From: Paenibacillus sp. KS-LC4
GTDB taxonomy: Bacteria; Bacillota; Bacilli; Paenibacillales; Paenibacillaceae
Assembly (NCBI RefSeq): GCF_036894955.1
Contig: NZ_CP145905.1
Location: 5,250,001-5,314,000, forward strand
DNA length: 64,000 bases
Direction of reading: 5' to 3'
Below the pieces are notes generated by a model, which searched no databases, was not told the origin of the DNA, and saw nothing but the letters and a program-made list of their open reading frames with translations. Below, in pieces: positions 40,512 to 49,388 of the stretch; position 1 is the stretch's first letter, and each line of letters starts with the position of its first letter. The position numbers were made by a program, and so were the translations under genes.

Positions 40512-42209
40512 CTATTCCTGCTCGACTGGCGTCACTGCATAATGCAGCTCCTGCTCAAGCTCAGCAGCATAAGCTGCGCTTGTCTCCTCCGACCAGCCGA
40601 ACAGCGCTGCCATCTCGGCATGGACTGCTTCCTTCCACTTCAGAACGCGAGCGCGGTCAAACAGCAGGCTGCCTGTACGGCGAATCCAGAAATCCGCAGG
40701 CTTCGTTGTCAGCTCATTCTCTAGAGCATACATCAGCTCAATGCGCAGACCGAGTGAGAGCTCTTGACCGCTAGCCGTTGCCTGCCCTTTGTATTGCGGA
40801 ATAAGTCCAAACACATGATCCACATTTGTGCCAAAATGGCGGGCAAGGCGCTCTGCCTCTTCACGGGAAAGCCCCGCACGAACGCCCTCCTCCGTTTTCT
40901 TGGCAACGAAGGCCGGGAATTGCGCCGAGCCGCCGAAGTCGCCGCCCGACAGGGGCAGGTTTTTCGTACCGCTTGGGCGAATGCCGCTGCGACCTTCAGC
41001 TGTGAGCTGCGTGCTCACCGTGTTCACGACGCTTTCCGCCATTTTGCGATAGCCTGTCAGCTTGCCGCCTGCAATTGAGATTAATCCGGAGCTCGCTACG
41101 AACACCTCATCCTTACGGGAAATTTCCGAAGGGTCTTTGCCTTCTTGATGGATAAGCGGACGGAGACCCGCCCAGCTTGACTCCACATCCGAAGCCTTCA
41201 GCTTAATCGAAGGGAACATGAAATTTGCCGCCTGCAAAATATAATCCAAATCCTGCTTCGTCATGCGCGGATGCGCCTTGTCTGCCTTATAGTTTGTATC
41301 CGTTGTGCCGATATACGTTTTGCCATCGCGCGGAATCGCGAACACCATACGTCCATCCGGCGTATCGAAATAAACCGCTTGGTGCAGCGGGAAACGCGAT
41401 TGGTCGAATACCAAATGCACCCCTTTGGTCAAATGAACCGTTTTGCCCTGCTTGGAGCCATCCTGTTCACGCAGCGTATCGACCCAAGGGCCTGTCGCAT
41501 TGACAACTTTAACGGCACGCACCTTGCTTTCCGCTCCAGACAGCAGATCGCGCACATTAGCGCCAACCACTTTGCCATTCTCATAAATGAACGATTCAAC
41601 CTTTACATACGGGATCGAAAGAGCGCCCATGTCAACAGCCTTCTTCATCACTTCAATCGTCAGACGCGCATCATCGGTGCGGTACTCTACATAATAGCCG
41701 CCGCCCTTCATGCCTTCGCGCTTCAGCAGCGGCTCTCGGCTCATCGTTTCGTCTACGCTGAACATTTTCCGGCGCTCGCCGCGTTTGACGCCTGCCAGAA
41801 AATCATATACGCGGAGGCCAAGCGAGGTCGAGAATTTACCAAAGGTACCGCCTGTATAAAAGGGCAGCAGCATCCACTCTGGTGTCGTTACGTGTGGCCC
41901 GTTCTCATATACGATTGCGCGCTCTTTACCAACCTCTGCTACAACGCCGATCTCAAGCTGCTTCAAATAACGCAGACCGCCGTGAACGAGCTTCGTCGAA
42001 CGGCTCGATGTGCCTGCGGCGAAATCCTGCATATCTACAAGAGCCGTCTTAAGGCCGCGCGTCTGGGCATCAAGTGCAATTCCTGCTCCTGTAATGCCAC
42101 CGCCAATAACGAGCAAATCGAATGTTTCCTCGCCTAGACTACGGTAAAGCTGTTCCCTATTTAATGCGCTAAAAGCACCCTGTTTTGCCGTTCCTGTCTG
42201 TTTGCTCAT
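40512..42209 (-). CDS. glpD: Aerobic glycerol-3-phosphate dehydrogenase
   Basis: FAD enzyme of 565 residues that oxidises glycerol-3-phosphate to dihydroxyacetone phosphate at the membrane and passes electrons to quinone. FAD motif DLLVIGGGITGAGIALDAQ near the N-terminus, FAAGTSSRSTKLVHGGLRYL, then IPRDGKTYIGTTDT and a C-terminal DAO_C domain. Start set at ATG 42209, preceded by GGTGGAG; a GTG at 42209+12 is in frame but lies in that ribosome site. No glpF or glpK adjacent. The 5' leader carries a terminator-like hairpin, so expression is probably controlled by antitermination. Confidence 0.95.
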   Translation of the reverse strand: MSKQTGTAKQGAFSALNREQLYRSLGEETFDLLVIGGGITGAGIALDAQTRGLKTALVDMQDFAAGTSSRSTKLVHGGLRYLKQLEIGVVAEVGKERAIVYENGPHVTTPEWMLLPFYTGGTFGKFSTSLGLRVYDFLAGVKRGERRKMFSVDETMSREPLLKREGMKGGGYYVEYRTDDARLTIEVMKKAVDMGALSIPYVKVESFIYENGKVVGANVRDLLSGAESKVRAVKVVNATGPWVDTLREQDGSKQGKTVHLTKGVHLVFDQSRFPLHQAVYFDTPDGRMVFAIPRDGKTYIGTTDTNYKADKAHPRMTKQDLDYILQAANFMFPSIKLKASDVESSWAGLRPLIHQEGKDPSEISRKDEVFVASSGLISIAGGKLTGYRKMAESVVNTVSTQLTAEGRSGIRPSGTKNLPLSGGDFGGSAQFPAFVAKKTEEGVRAGLSREEAERLARHFGTNVDHVFGLIPQYKGQATASGQELSLGLRIELMYALENELTTKPADFWIRRTGSLLFDRARVLKWKEAVHAEMAALFGWSEETSAAYAAELEQELHYAVTPVEQE

Positions 42210-42270
42210 CGTCTTCTCCACCTTTTCAGCTAGTTCTGGTCCAATATCCTGCTTAAAAAAGGAAAACGAA

Positions 42271-42329
42271 AAAACCGCAAATACCTTAAGCTGCGCAACA
42301 TCTAGCGCAATGCAAAAGGTTTCTGCGGT
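42271..42329 (-). promoter_or_regulatory. Leader terminator/attenuator upstream of glpD
   Basis: On the minus strand, ACCGCAGAAACCTT pairs with AAGGTATTTGCGGT (12 of 14 pairs), with an inner TGCGC/GCGCA hairpin, then TTTTTTCG, about 60 nt before the glpD start. A Rho-independent terminator placed before a coding region fits the GlpP-type antitermination known for Bacillus glpD. Confidence 0.65.
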
Positions 42330-42467
42330 GTCTCCGTTTCTCCGACCGAATATTAACTTATGCCCACATTATAGCACAACGGGGCCTGCTCGTAAACAGA
42401 CTAAAAAAGGGAAGCGCGATGGAAAACCTAACCTTTCACGCAGCAAAGAGCCTTGTTCATCCTGTTA

Positions 42468-43475
42468 TTATATTTTCGAGCAGCTATTCCTAATCGTCAA
42501 GGTCGTAGGAATGACGACCTTTTTCGGAATAGATCGCTTCGTGGTCAGACGTTCCGCGAGCAGCTCCACCGCCGTCTCGCCCATATATTCCATATGCACC
42601 TTGACCGTCGTCAGCGGCGGCTGAACAAATTCCGAAATCGGAATATCATTGAAGCCCACGAGCGACACCGTACCTGGAACGTCAATTCCCGCCTCATGGA
42701 GCGCGCGCAATGCGCCTACAGCCATGGAGTCATTTTCGATAAAAAAGGCTGACGGAAGCTCCCCGCTCTCTATTGCACGGGACATCTGAACATAGCCATC
42801 CTCCGAAAACAAATTTTCACCGGTGAATATATATTGGGGATGAAATAGGTTTTTAGCTATCAAGTAGTCCCGCAGCGTCACTTCACGTTCATCCCGTACC
42901 CGCTTATTATTGACCATATTATGCCCGCCAATGTATCCAATTCGCTGATGACCCATATCTACAAGATAATCCAGCACTTCCGTAACGGATTTGCGTAAAT
43001 CAATAATGACAGAATCAAAACGCTGATCATCTGGTGAAGAATCGACGAATACGATTTTGTCCATAGAAGCCGGGAACATATCCAAATCTTCCTTCTCGAA
43101 ACGTCCAATCGCAATCATGCCATCCAATTCGCCGACCCATTCGCTATAATACGAGCGCTCCTGACGGAACAGCTTGACAACCTTCATTTGACGCTGAAAG
43201 CATTCCCGCTCTACTCCAAGACGTACCGCCATATAATAAGGATCAAGCATCTCTTCCTGATCGGAATACCAGTTCACAATGCCGATCCGTGTTATTTCCT
43301 TCGCTGCTGCCCCATTACGCTCGCGCAGTGTTTTATAATTCAGCTCTTGTGCAATTTCGAATACCCGCTTGCGTGTATCGTCTCCAACCGATAGAGAGGG
43401 ATCATAATTCAATACCCTTGATACCGTCGCAATGGACACGTTCGCCAGTTGCGCAATATCTTTAATTGTAGCCAC
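42468..43475 (-). CDS. ganR: LacI-family regulator of the galactooligosaccharide operon (GanR-like)
   Basis: Repressor of 335 residues. N-terminal helix-turn-helix TIKDIAQLANVSIATVSRVLN with hinge helix, then a periplasmic-binding-protein-like sugar domain (IGIVNWYSDQEEMLDPYY; MGHQRIGYIGG; VSLVGFNDIPISEF). GTG start at 43475. It is the last gene of a minus-strand run whose upstream genes are a GH42 beta-galactosidase and a CUT1 transporter, the B. subtilis gan set, and the N-terminus resembles GanR/LacR. Likely releases the operon when galactobiose or lactose is present. Confidence 0.85.
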   Translation of the reverse strand: MATIKDIAQLANVSIATVSRVLNYDPSLSVGDDTRKRVFEIAQELNYKTLRERNGAAAKEITRIGIVNWYSDQEEMLDPYYMAVRLGVERECFQRQMKVVKLFRQERSYYSEWVGELDGMIAIGRFEKEDLDMFPASMDKIVFVDSSPDDQRFDSVIIDLRKSVTEVLDYLVDMGHQRIGYIGGHNMVNNKRVRDEREVTLRDYLIAKNLFHPQYIFTGENLFSEDGYVQMSRAIESGELPSAFFIENDSMAVGALRALHEAGIDVPGTVSLVGFNDIPISEFVQPPLTTVKVHMEYMGETAVELLAERLTTKRSIPKKVVIPTTLTIRNSCSKI

Positions 43476-43550
43476 TTCATCATACCCTTTCCTGCCTTAA
43501 GATCCAGAGAATGTACATCCGCTGCATCATCAGGCTTTACCGCCACCTAA

Positions 43551-45500
43551 CTAACAGGGATCTATTACAATACTAGCATATGGACTCAGGTTATGTCCGC
43601 GAAAATGCTTATGCTCGGCCGTATGATTCATAATAAACCACAATTGGCGCTTGCCGTGCTCCCGCGCATAAACTTCCACACCCTGCTCACTTTCAATATG
43701 CCAGATATCCTGTCGAGTTACAATGTCTTTAGATAAATGCTCCATTACATCATTATGGACGCCGCAGCCGATATAATAAACCAGCCCTTGTCCGTAACGA
43801 TTGCGTGTAATAGCAGCTTGTGGGAAAAAGGGATCATCATAGCTGTATAAGCACTCAGCTGTCTTCGGAATAACCATATCGCGCCATACGGTTGCTGTCG
43901 TTTGCAAGCCCTCAAACTCACCGCTGCCGATCAGACGAACCTTGGTACCCTCTGCCAAAGATTCAGAATCCTGTATTTCGACACCACACATATCCGCCAC
44001 ATAACCCGGAAGCGGCAGCTCGAAATGAATATTGTTATTGCGATCCTTAAGTCCTGTACGGAAGGAGAAAATAACGGTACCGCCTGCCTCCGCAAAACGG
44101 CTAAGTCGCTCACCCAGCTGCTGATCAATGATTTGCAGTGCCGGAACAAGCAGCACCTTATAGCTGCTAAAATCCCGCGCTGCCGGAATGACATCTATTC
44201 GGGCATTACGATTATAGAAGGGCGTGTACAAGCGAAGCAGCTCATTCGTAAAATCAAACGCTGCGCTTTGCCTTTGCGAGCGCCACGACCACACATTATC
44301 ATAGTCATAAAGCACCGCCACATCCGCTTGAATTTCTGCTTGGAGTGCATTTGCATAAGGAGCAATTCCCTCGAATACCGCCTTTGCCTCATCGAATTTA
44401 CGGCCATAGCGACCATCGTGATCGACGATGCCGTAGCAGAACTGCTCGGCACCGCGCGTCATGCCGCGCCAACAAAAATACAGCATGTTCGTGCAGCCAT
44501 GCGCAAACGCTTGAAACGACCACATTTTCGCCTGATCAGGCTTCGGCAAATAGCCAATGACATCGTGACCCTGCATGCCCATCAGTTGCTCGACAATCCA
44601 GAAGTTTTGCCCCTTTAGTCCGCGGTTAAAATCATGCCCGAGGGCAATCGCCGCTGGCGTAATCGGCTCTGTCAGTCCGCCCCAAACCGGATAATTGTCG
44701 TACGAGACAAAATCCATCGTTTTCACATTTTCCTCATGATCGAACCATTTGCCGAAGAAGCCGCCCGACACATTTGTCGTTACTTGCTGGTGCGCTCCCT
44801 TATGCTTGTGAACGATGGCCGTCATTTCCTGAGCATAACGATTGAGTGAATCCGAACGGAAGCGCGCCCAATCGAGCTGTAAGGAAGGATTATGCGTCGT
44901 GATCGTTTTGACGGGCATTGGAATTTCAGCAAAATCGTTATACGTCTGCCCCCAGAAAATCGTGCCGTACGTTTCATTAAGCACAGCAATATCGCCGTAT
45001 TTGTCAGCCAAATAAAGCTGGAAGCTCTGATGGCACTGCGCACAGTAGCACATATCGCTGCCCTCATGGCCGAATTCATTATCTACCTGCCAGACGACAA
45101 TGTCCGGCTCGCTGCTGTAATGCTCCACCAGCTTGCGCGTTATACGTCCGCTGTACGCGCGGTATTCCTTTGAGTTGTAGCAGTATTGGCGTCGCCCGCC
45201 AAAAGCACGTGCTTGACCATTTTCATCCTCAGACAAAATCGTCGGATATTTATGCGCCAGCCAAGCCGGAAAGGTCGCCGTTGGTGTGCCAAACATGACC
45301 TTCAGACCCTTCGACTTGATCTGCGCCAGCGCTTTGTCATAGAAGGAAAAGTCGAAAACGCCGTCCTGCTTCTCCATGCCATGCCAGCCGAACTCACCAA
45401 TACGCACCATATTAGCGCCCAAGCTGATAATGCCGGACAAGTCCGACTCCATCAGCTCCTCCGGCCAATATTCAGGATAATAATCTACCCCGACAAACAT
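43551..45500 (-). CDS. ganA: GH42 beta-galactosidase
   Basis: Intracellular beta-galactosidase of 649 residues. TIM-barrel domain with acid/base Glu142 in WQVDNEFG and nucleophile Glu304 in FWIVEQLMG; the zinc-site cysteines Cys107, Cys151, Cys153 and Cys156 (CYCAQC) are present; then the trimerisation (class I glutamine-amidotransferase-like) domain from ~385 and a small C-terminal beta domain. No signal peptide. In the gan operon it would split galactooligosaccharides brought in by GanSPQ. Gene order ganS-P-Q-A-R on the minus strand. Confidence 0.93.
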   Translation of the reverse strand: MFVGVDYYPEYWPEELMESDLSGIISLGANMVRIGEFGWHGMEKQDGVFDFSFYDKALAQIKSKGLKVMFGTPTATFPAWLAHKYPTILSEDENGQARAFGGRRQYCYNSKEYRAYSGRITRKLVEHYSSEPDIVVWQVDNEFGHEGSDMCYCAQCHQSFQLYLADKYGDIAVLNETYGTIFWGQTYNDFAEIPMPVKTITTHNPSLQLDWARFRSDSLNRYAQEMTAIVHKHKGAHQQVTTNVSGGFFGKWFDHEENVKTMDFVSYDNYPVWGGLTEPITPAAIALGHDFNRGLKGQNFWIVEQLMGMQGHDVIGYLPKPDQAKMWSFQAFAHGCTNMLYFCWRGMTRGAEQFCYGIVDHDGRYGRKFDEAKAVFEGIAPYANALQAEIQADVAVLYDYDNVWSWRSQRQSAAFDFTNELLRLYTPFYNRNARIDVIPAARDFSSYKVLLVPALQIIDQQLGERLSRFAEAGGTVIFSFRTGLKDRNNNIHFELPLPGYVADMCGVEIQDSESLAEGTKVRLIGSGEFEGLQTTATVWRDMVIPKTAECLYSYDDPFFPQAAITRNRYGQGLVYYIGCGVHNDVMEHLSKDIVTRQDIWHIESEQGVEVYAREHGKRQLWFIMNHTAEHKHFRGHNLSPYASIVIDPC

Positions 45501-45537
45501 AATAGGTTCCTCCTAACGAAAGTAAGGCTCTAGCTGT

Positions 45538-46362
45538 CTATTCCTTGACGGAGCTTCCGAGCATCCCTTGAATGAAGTATTTTTGCAGCATTAAGAAGAA
45601 AAGAATAATCGGGAAGGTTGCGAGCGTTACCCCTGCCATTACTTGACCATAATCAATGCGCGACAAGCCGAATAGGCTCGAGAGCGCAACTGGCATTGTA
45701 TACATATCCTCGGAGGTTGCAGAAATGAGCGGCCAGAGGAAATTGTTCCATTGGTACATGAACAAATAAATTGCCGTTGCGGCTAGCGCAGGCTTGGAGG
45801 ACGGCAAAATGATTTTAGTAAACAGTCCCCACTCGCTCACACCATCAATTCTTCCAGCTTCCATCATAGCGTTCGGGACAGCCATCATGTTCTGACGCAT
45901 GAGAAAAATCGCAAATGGATAGGCGATATTTGGCAAAATCAATGCTTTGTAGGTGCCTAGCCAGCCCCAAGCTGCCATCATTTTAAATACTGGAATAACA
46001 ATTGCATGGTAAGGAATCATCATGGAAAGCAGAAATATACCGAAAATGACCGTCTTCCCTTTGAAATTAAACTTTGCGAATACATAACCAGCCATCGTGG
46101 AAACGACAAGCGCCAGTATCGTATAAACAATCGTTACAAACAAGGAGTTGAACATAACCCGGCCAATGCCGATCGACTCGTTCAAATTCCGGATATTTTC
46201 GAACAATTGGTTACCTGGCAAGAGAACAGGCGGTTTAGCAAAAATTTTACCGCTCTCATTCGTGCCTCCAATAATCGCCCAATAGAAGGGAAATAAGGAG
46301 ATAAAGGAGCCAATAAGCAAAATCAGAGTTGTTATAGAGACGCGTACACGTTTGGCTACCAT
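45538..46362 (-). CDS. ganQ: Galactooligosaccharide ABC permease (GanQ-like)
   Basis: MalG-type CUT1 permease of 274 residues with six spans and an EAA loop (MMEAGRIDGVSEWGLFTKIILP). Start abuts the ganP stop. Partner of the MalF-type protein next to it. Assigned to GanQ from context with the GH42 enzyme and GanR-like repressor; as usual no ATPase gene is present and MsmX would be shared. Confidence 0.88.
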   Translation of the reverse strand: MVAKRVRVSITTLILLIGSFISLFPFYWAIIGGTNESGKIFAKPPVLLPGNQLFENIRNLNESIGIGRVMFNSLFVTIVYTILALVVSTMAGYVFAKFNFKGKTVIFGIFLLSMMIPYHAIVIPVFKMMAAWGWLGTYKALILPNIAYPFAIFLMRQNMMAVPNAMMEAGRIDGVSEWGLFTKIILPSSKPALAATAIYLFMYQWNNFLWPLISATSEDMYTMPVALSSLFGLSRIDYGQVMAGVTLATFPIILFFLMLQKYFIQGMLGSSVKE

Positions 46363-47217
46363 TTACTCATCCCCCGTTACTTTAAATTGAATGTAGCTGA
46401 GAATGCCGATCAAAATAACGATGACATAAGCAAGCGTTGAAGCATAACCGAAGTTGAAATAACGGAAGCCCGTCTGGTACAAATACATGCCGATTGTAAT
46501 CGTCGCATCACTTGGACCACCTTTAGTAAGGGTATAAGGCTCCTCGAACAATTGCAGCGTACCGATTGTCGACAAAATGGCCGTGAACAAAATAATCGGC
46601 TTCAGCTGCGGAATGGTAATGTTGAAAAACTGGCGTACGCGGGTTGCGCCGTCGATGCTTGCTGCTTCATAGAGGGATTCCGATACGTTTTGCAAGCCTG
46701 CCAAATAAATAACCATATTGTAGCCCGTCCATCTCCAGGTCATAGCGATAATGAGCGATACCTTCGCCCAAACGGGATGGGACAGCCATGGAATCGGATC
46801 AATGCCTACTGCTCCAAGCAGTTGATTCAAAATTCCGTCATTCATTAGAATGATGGAAAAAATGATTGATGCTGCGATAAGGGACGTTACAGCCGGCATG
46901 AAAAAAGCCACTCTGAACAGCGCCTTGAAGCGCTTAAGGGAATTAAGCAGCGTCGCCAGCAGCAGGGATGTAAACAGCATGAGCGGCACTTGAACGATCA
47001 AAATAATAAACGTGTTTAACAACGCTTTGCCAAATATTTTATCGCTGAACAGCTTAGCGTAATTGTCGACACCAGTAAATACAAGTTCTCCGCTTACGCT
47101 GGTCTGGAAGCTCAGCAATAGCGAATAAACGATTGGGTAGCCCATAAATATCGCGAATAGCACGAGTGCCGGGGTAAGAAACAAATACGGAACAAATACT
47201 TTTGTTCTCATACTCAC
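46363..47217 (-). CDS. ganP: Galactooligosaccharide ABC permease (GanP-like)
   Basis: MalF-type permease of 284 residues with six spans and the EAA loop ESLYEAASIDGATRVRQFFNITIP. It is shorter than B. subtilis GanP (which has a longer N-terminus), so the name rests on operon context. A 514-bp gap with a large palindromic element separates it from the binding-protein gene, unusual for an operon of this kind. Confidence 0.88.
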   Translation of the reverse strand: MSMRTKVFVPYLFLTPALVLFAIFMGYPIVYSLLLSFQTSVSGELVFTGVDNYAKLFSDKIFGKALLNTFIILIVQVPLMLFTSLLLATLLNSLKRFKALFRVAFFMPAVTSLIAASIIFSIILMNDGILNQLLGAVGIDPIPWLSHPVWAKVSLIIAMTWRWTGYNMVIYLAGLQNVSESLYEAASIDGATRVRQFFNITIPQLKPIILFTAILSTIGTLQLFEEPYTLTKGGPSDATITIGMYLYQTGFRYFNFGYASTLAYVIVILIGILSYIQFKVTGDE

Positions 47218-47240
47218 CCTTCTTTCTATGTTAGTTTTAG

Positions 47241-47454
47241 AAGCTTAAGGCGAAAAAGTGTCTGCGCTGCGTAAAAAGCTTGGCTTCCGATCGCCATTAC
47301 CCTTGAATTTCTCCGAACTCATTTCCCAAGGTGGAAATTCAAGGGTAAAAGCATATGCTTACGAAGCTGCTTTCCTACGGAAAGCTTTAAGCGAACGCTA
47401 ACGCTTCTCCAGCACAAGCTTTTTACTCCGCTGCGACATTTTCGCCATAAGCTT
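47241..47454. repeat. 214-bp palindromic element in the ganS-ganP gap
   Basis: Outer arms 47241-47282 and 47415-47454 are imperfect inverted repeats (both begin AAGCTTA.GGCGAAAA and end GTAAAAAGCTTG when read inward). Inside is a perfect 15-bp inverted repeat, TTACCCTTGAATTTC at 47297 and its complement at 47334, plus a smaller CTTTCC/GGAAAG hairpin near 47370. It could be a small mobile (MITE/REP-like) element or an intercistronic RNA structure that keeps ganS mRNA more abundant than the permease part. No clear target-site duplication seen. Confidence 0.65.
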
Positions 47455-47546
47455 CATTTTGTAGGCAATTGAAAAACAGGAGATAGCCTTCCTGTTTTGC
47501 AGGTTTAATAATCAGGAAATTAGAGCTTAAGATAATAGGAACCTCT

Positions 47547-47603
47547 GAGAATAGTGTCATCAGAGAATAATGACATGACAGAATAATGGCATAAGTGAAT
47601 AAG
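47547..47603. repeat. 16-bp tandem repeat, about 3.5 copies
   Basis: Units start at 47547, 47563, 47579 and 47595 (partial), sharing the pattern nAGAATAnTGnCATnA. Located between ganS and the palindromic element, in the transcribed spacer. Function not evident. Confidence 0.6.
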
Positions 47604-47632
47604 AGATCCAGGCGTAAGCGCTGAATCTCTTA
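47599..47632. other. Hairpin in the ganS-ganP spacer
   Basis: ATAAGAGAT and CAG arms pair with CTG and ATCTCTTAT. No T-run follows on the minus strand, so it is not a good terminator for ganS; it may be an mRNA-stabilising stem. Confidence 0.45.
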
Positions 47633-47731
47633 TCGGACTGCTTTTTTAAGCGTATTTGATTCTTAAAATGCTGGCTTGTTTAAGCCCGGTTACAGGCTGC
47701 TACAGGCTAGGCACCGAGACCGTATTACGTA

Positions 47732-49072
47732 TTAACCGCCGTTAACTTCGCGGCTTGTGCGATCCTTCAGACGAGCTGCCGCTTCCTTCAAAGCATCAGC
47801 TGCCGGCTTGCCGTTGAATACATCGGATTGTGCTTTAACCGATTCATCAAGAGCAACGGAGTAATCTTTTGTGTAGTAAGGAGTTGGTACCGCATTCATC
47901 TCTTGTGCGAACAGCATCCAGATGTTTTGGTTGCTGAAAAACTCAACGCCCGTTGTGAAAACATCCTCGTTATAAACGCTAGTCAGCGATGGGAACAAGC
48001 CGTATTTCTCCATAGCTACTTTTTGAACGTCAGGTGTCAAAGAGAAGTATTCCATGAAGCTGTATGCTGCATCTACATTTTTGCTAGTGGAAGTCAAAGC
48101 CCAGCTGCTTCCGCCAAGGTTAGCTGCGCGGTTGCCGCCTTTTTCAAAGGCTGGAACCTGCATTACGCCCCATTTACCGCTCAAATCCTTCGCTTGATCA
48201 GAAATTGTACCTGTGTACCATGCGCCGAAAGCAATGGAAGCGATCGAACCGTCAACCGTTGCGGAAACCGTGCCATCCCAGCCGTTAACGTCCTTGATCA
48301 GACCAGCATCGTCGAATTGCTTTAACGTTTCCAACGCTTTCACATATTTCGGGTTGTTGAAGTCAATATTGCCGTCTTTGTCAAAATAGAAGGCGCCTTG
48401 CTCATTGAGCATAATACGAAGCGTTGCATCATCTTTGAATTTATCTGCTGGGAACAGCTGTGCACCTGTTTTTTCTTTAATCAGCTTACCTGCTGCGAGG
48501 TAGTCATCCCAAGTTTCAATTTTGGAAGCATCCACGCCCGCTTTCTCAAACAGATCCGTGCGATAGAATACGCCAGTTGGACCCGCATCAAAAGGGAAGG
48601 CATAGCTTGCGCCATCTTTTTTCGTCAGCTCTTGCTTGAACGTCGGGAACTCGGAAAGCTTAGCATCAAAGCCTTTTTCCGAAAGGTTCACAAAGCCTTT
48701 AGGGAATGCGTCCAGGTACCCTTGCAGCCTGTCATCTTCTACAAGCACGATATCAGGAAGGCCAGCGCCGCCAGCTGCGAGGCCAGTCGACAACTTATCA
48801 TATACATCAAGGCGACCAATGTCTTGAACCTCAAGCTCAACATTCGGGTGATCCTTCTGGTAAGAAGTAACCGCTTCATTTAAAGCGCCTACATTTACAT
48901 TCCAAGCCCAAGCTGTCAATTTCACTTTTTCACTGCTAGCCGTGCTGGCAGGACTTGCATTGCCTGCTGTACCAGTGTTGCCTGTGTTGCCTGTTCCGCT
49001 GTTGGTGCCGCATGCTGCAAGCACGGTTGACAACAAAAGCAAAGTAGCCGCTGATTTAAAAGATTTCTTCAT
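47732..49072 (-). CDS. ganS: Galactooligosaccharide-binding lipoprotein (GanS-like)
   Basis: Family-1 ABC binding protein of 446 residues with lipobox LAAC after MKKSFKSAATLLLL, a Gly/Thr/Asn-rich linker, then the sugar-binding fold (KVKLTAWAWNVN; GLPDIVLVEDDRLQGYL; YAFPFDAGPTGVFYRTDLF). Start set at ATG 49072 behind GAGGGGG; the open frame continues to 49153 but that would bury the signal peptide. First gene of the operon, preceded by a strong promoter and a cre site. Confidence 0.9.
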   Translation of the reverse strand: MKKSFKSAATLLLLSTVLAACGTNSGTGNTGNTGTAGNASPASTASSEKVKLTAWAWNVNVGALNEAVTSYQKDHPNVELEVQDIGRLDVYDKLSTGLAAGGAGLPDIVLVEDDRLQGYLDAFPKGFVNLSEKGFDAKLSEFPTFKQELTKKDGASYAFPFDAGPTGVFYRTDLFEKAGVDASKIETWDDYLAAGKLIKEKTGAQLFPADKFKDDATLRIMLNEQGAFYFDKDGNIDFNNPKYVKALETLKQFDDAGLIKDVNGWDGTVSATVDGSIASIAFGAWYTGTISDQAKDLSGKWGVMQVPAFEKGGNRAANLGGSSWALTSTSKNVDAAYSFMEYFSLTPDVQKVAMEKYGLFPSLTSVYNEDVFTTGVEFFSNQNIWMLFAQEMNAVPTPYYTKDYSVALDESVKAQSDVFNGKPAADALKEAAARLKDRTSREVNGG

Positions 49073-49169
49073 GTGTAATTCCCCCTCAGAAATATTGTGC
49101 CTGTATTTTTGTGCAAGAACGAAAATGATGCGGTTTGCATCCTTCCATCCCAAGGCAAGCTTTCTTTTT

Positions 49170-49185
49170 TTGAAACCGCTTGCAT
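49170..49185 (-). promoter_or_regulatory. cre site (CcpA) downstream of the gan promoter
   Basis: On the minus strand ATGCAAGCGGTTTCAA matches the 16-base WTGNAANCGNWNNCWW consensus at every defined position. It lies just after the expected start of transcription, where CcpA acts as a roadblock. Confidence 0.75.
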
Positions 49186-49197
49186 TGCCTGAGTAAA

Positions 49198-49226
49198 ATA
49201 TTATTACGTTTTTTACTTAAAGTCAA
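49198..49226 (-). promoter_or_regulatory. Promoter of the gan operon
   Basis: On the minus strand TTGACT (49221-49226) and TAATAT (49198-49203) with a 17-bp spacer. AT-rich imperfect dyads around 49215-49250 could include the GanR operator. The rest of 49227-49388 shows no gene and must hold the VOC gene promoter on the other strand. Confidence 0.7.
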
Positions 49227-49388
49227 CTTAAAATTTTACTTGTTTTTTAACTTGTTTTTATTGGTTATTTACCTCATTTTCATAATTATCGTGTCCAAAA
49301 CAAACAAATATAAAGATATTTTCGAAAATAGGTTATACTGAACAGGTTACAAGCCTATACATTTCACAAATGGGAAGGATGCTGCACA

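Noticed and set aside
40296..40724. Possible small + strand gene between glpD and the esterase gene
   Set aside because: Crosses the glpD terminator and the glpD 3' end, with no ribosome site; judged noncoding.
41271..42137. 288-codon + strand frame opposite glpD
   Set aside because: Antisense shadow of glpD; amino acid composition is atypical and no start signal is present.
47218..47731. CRISPR array in the gan spacer
   Set aside because: The 16-bp repeats are contiguous without spacers and too short; no cas genes nearby.
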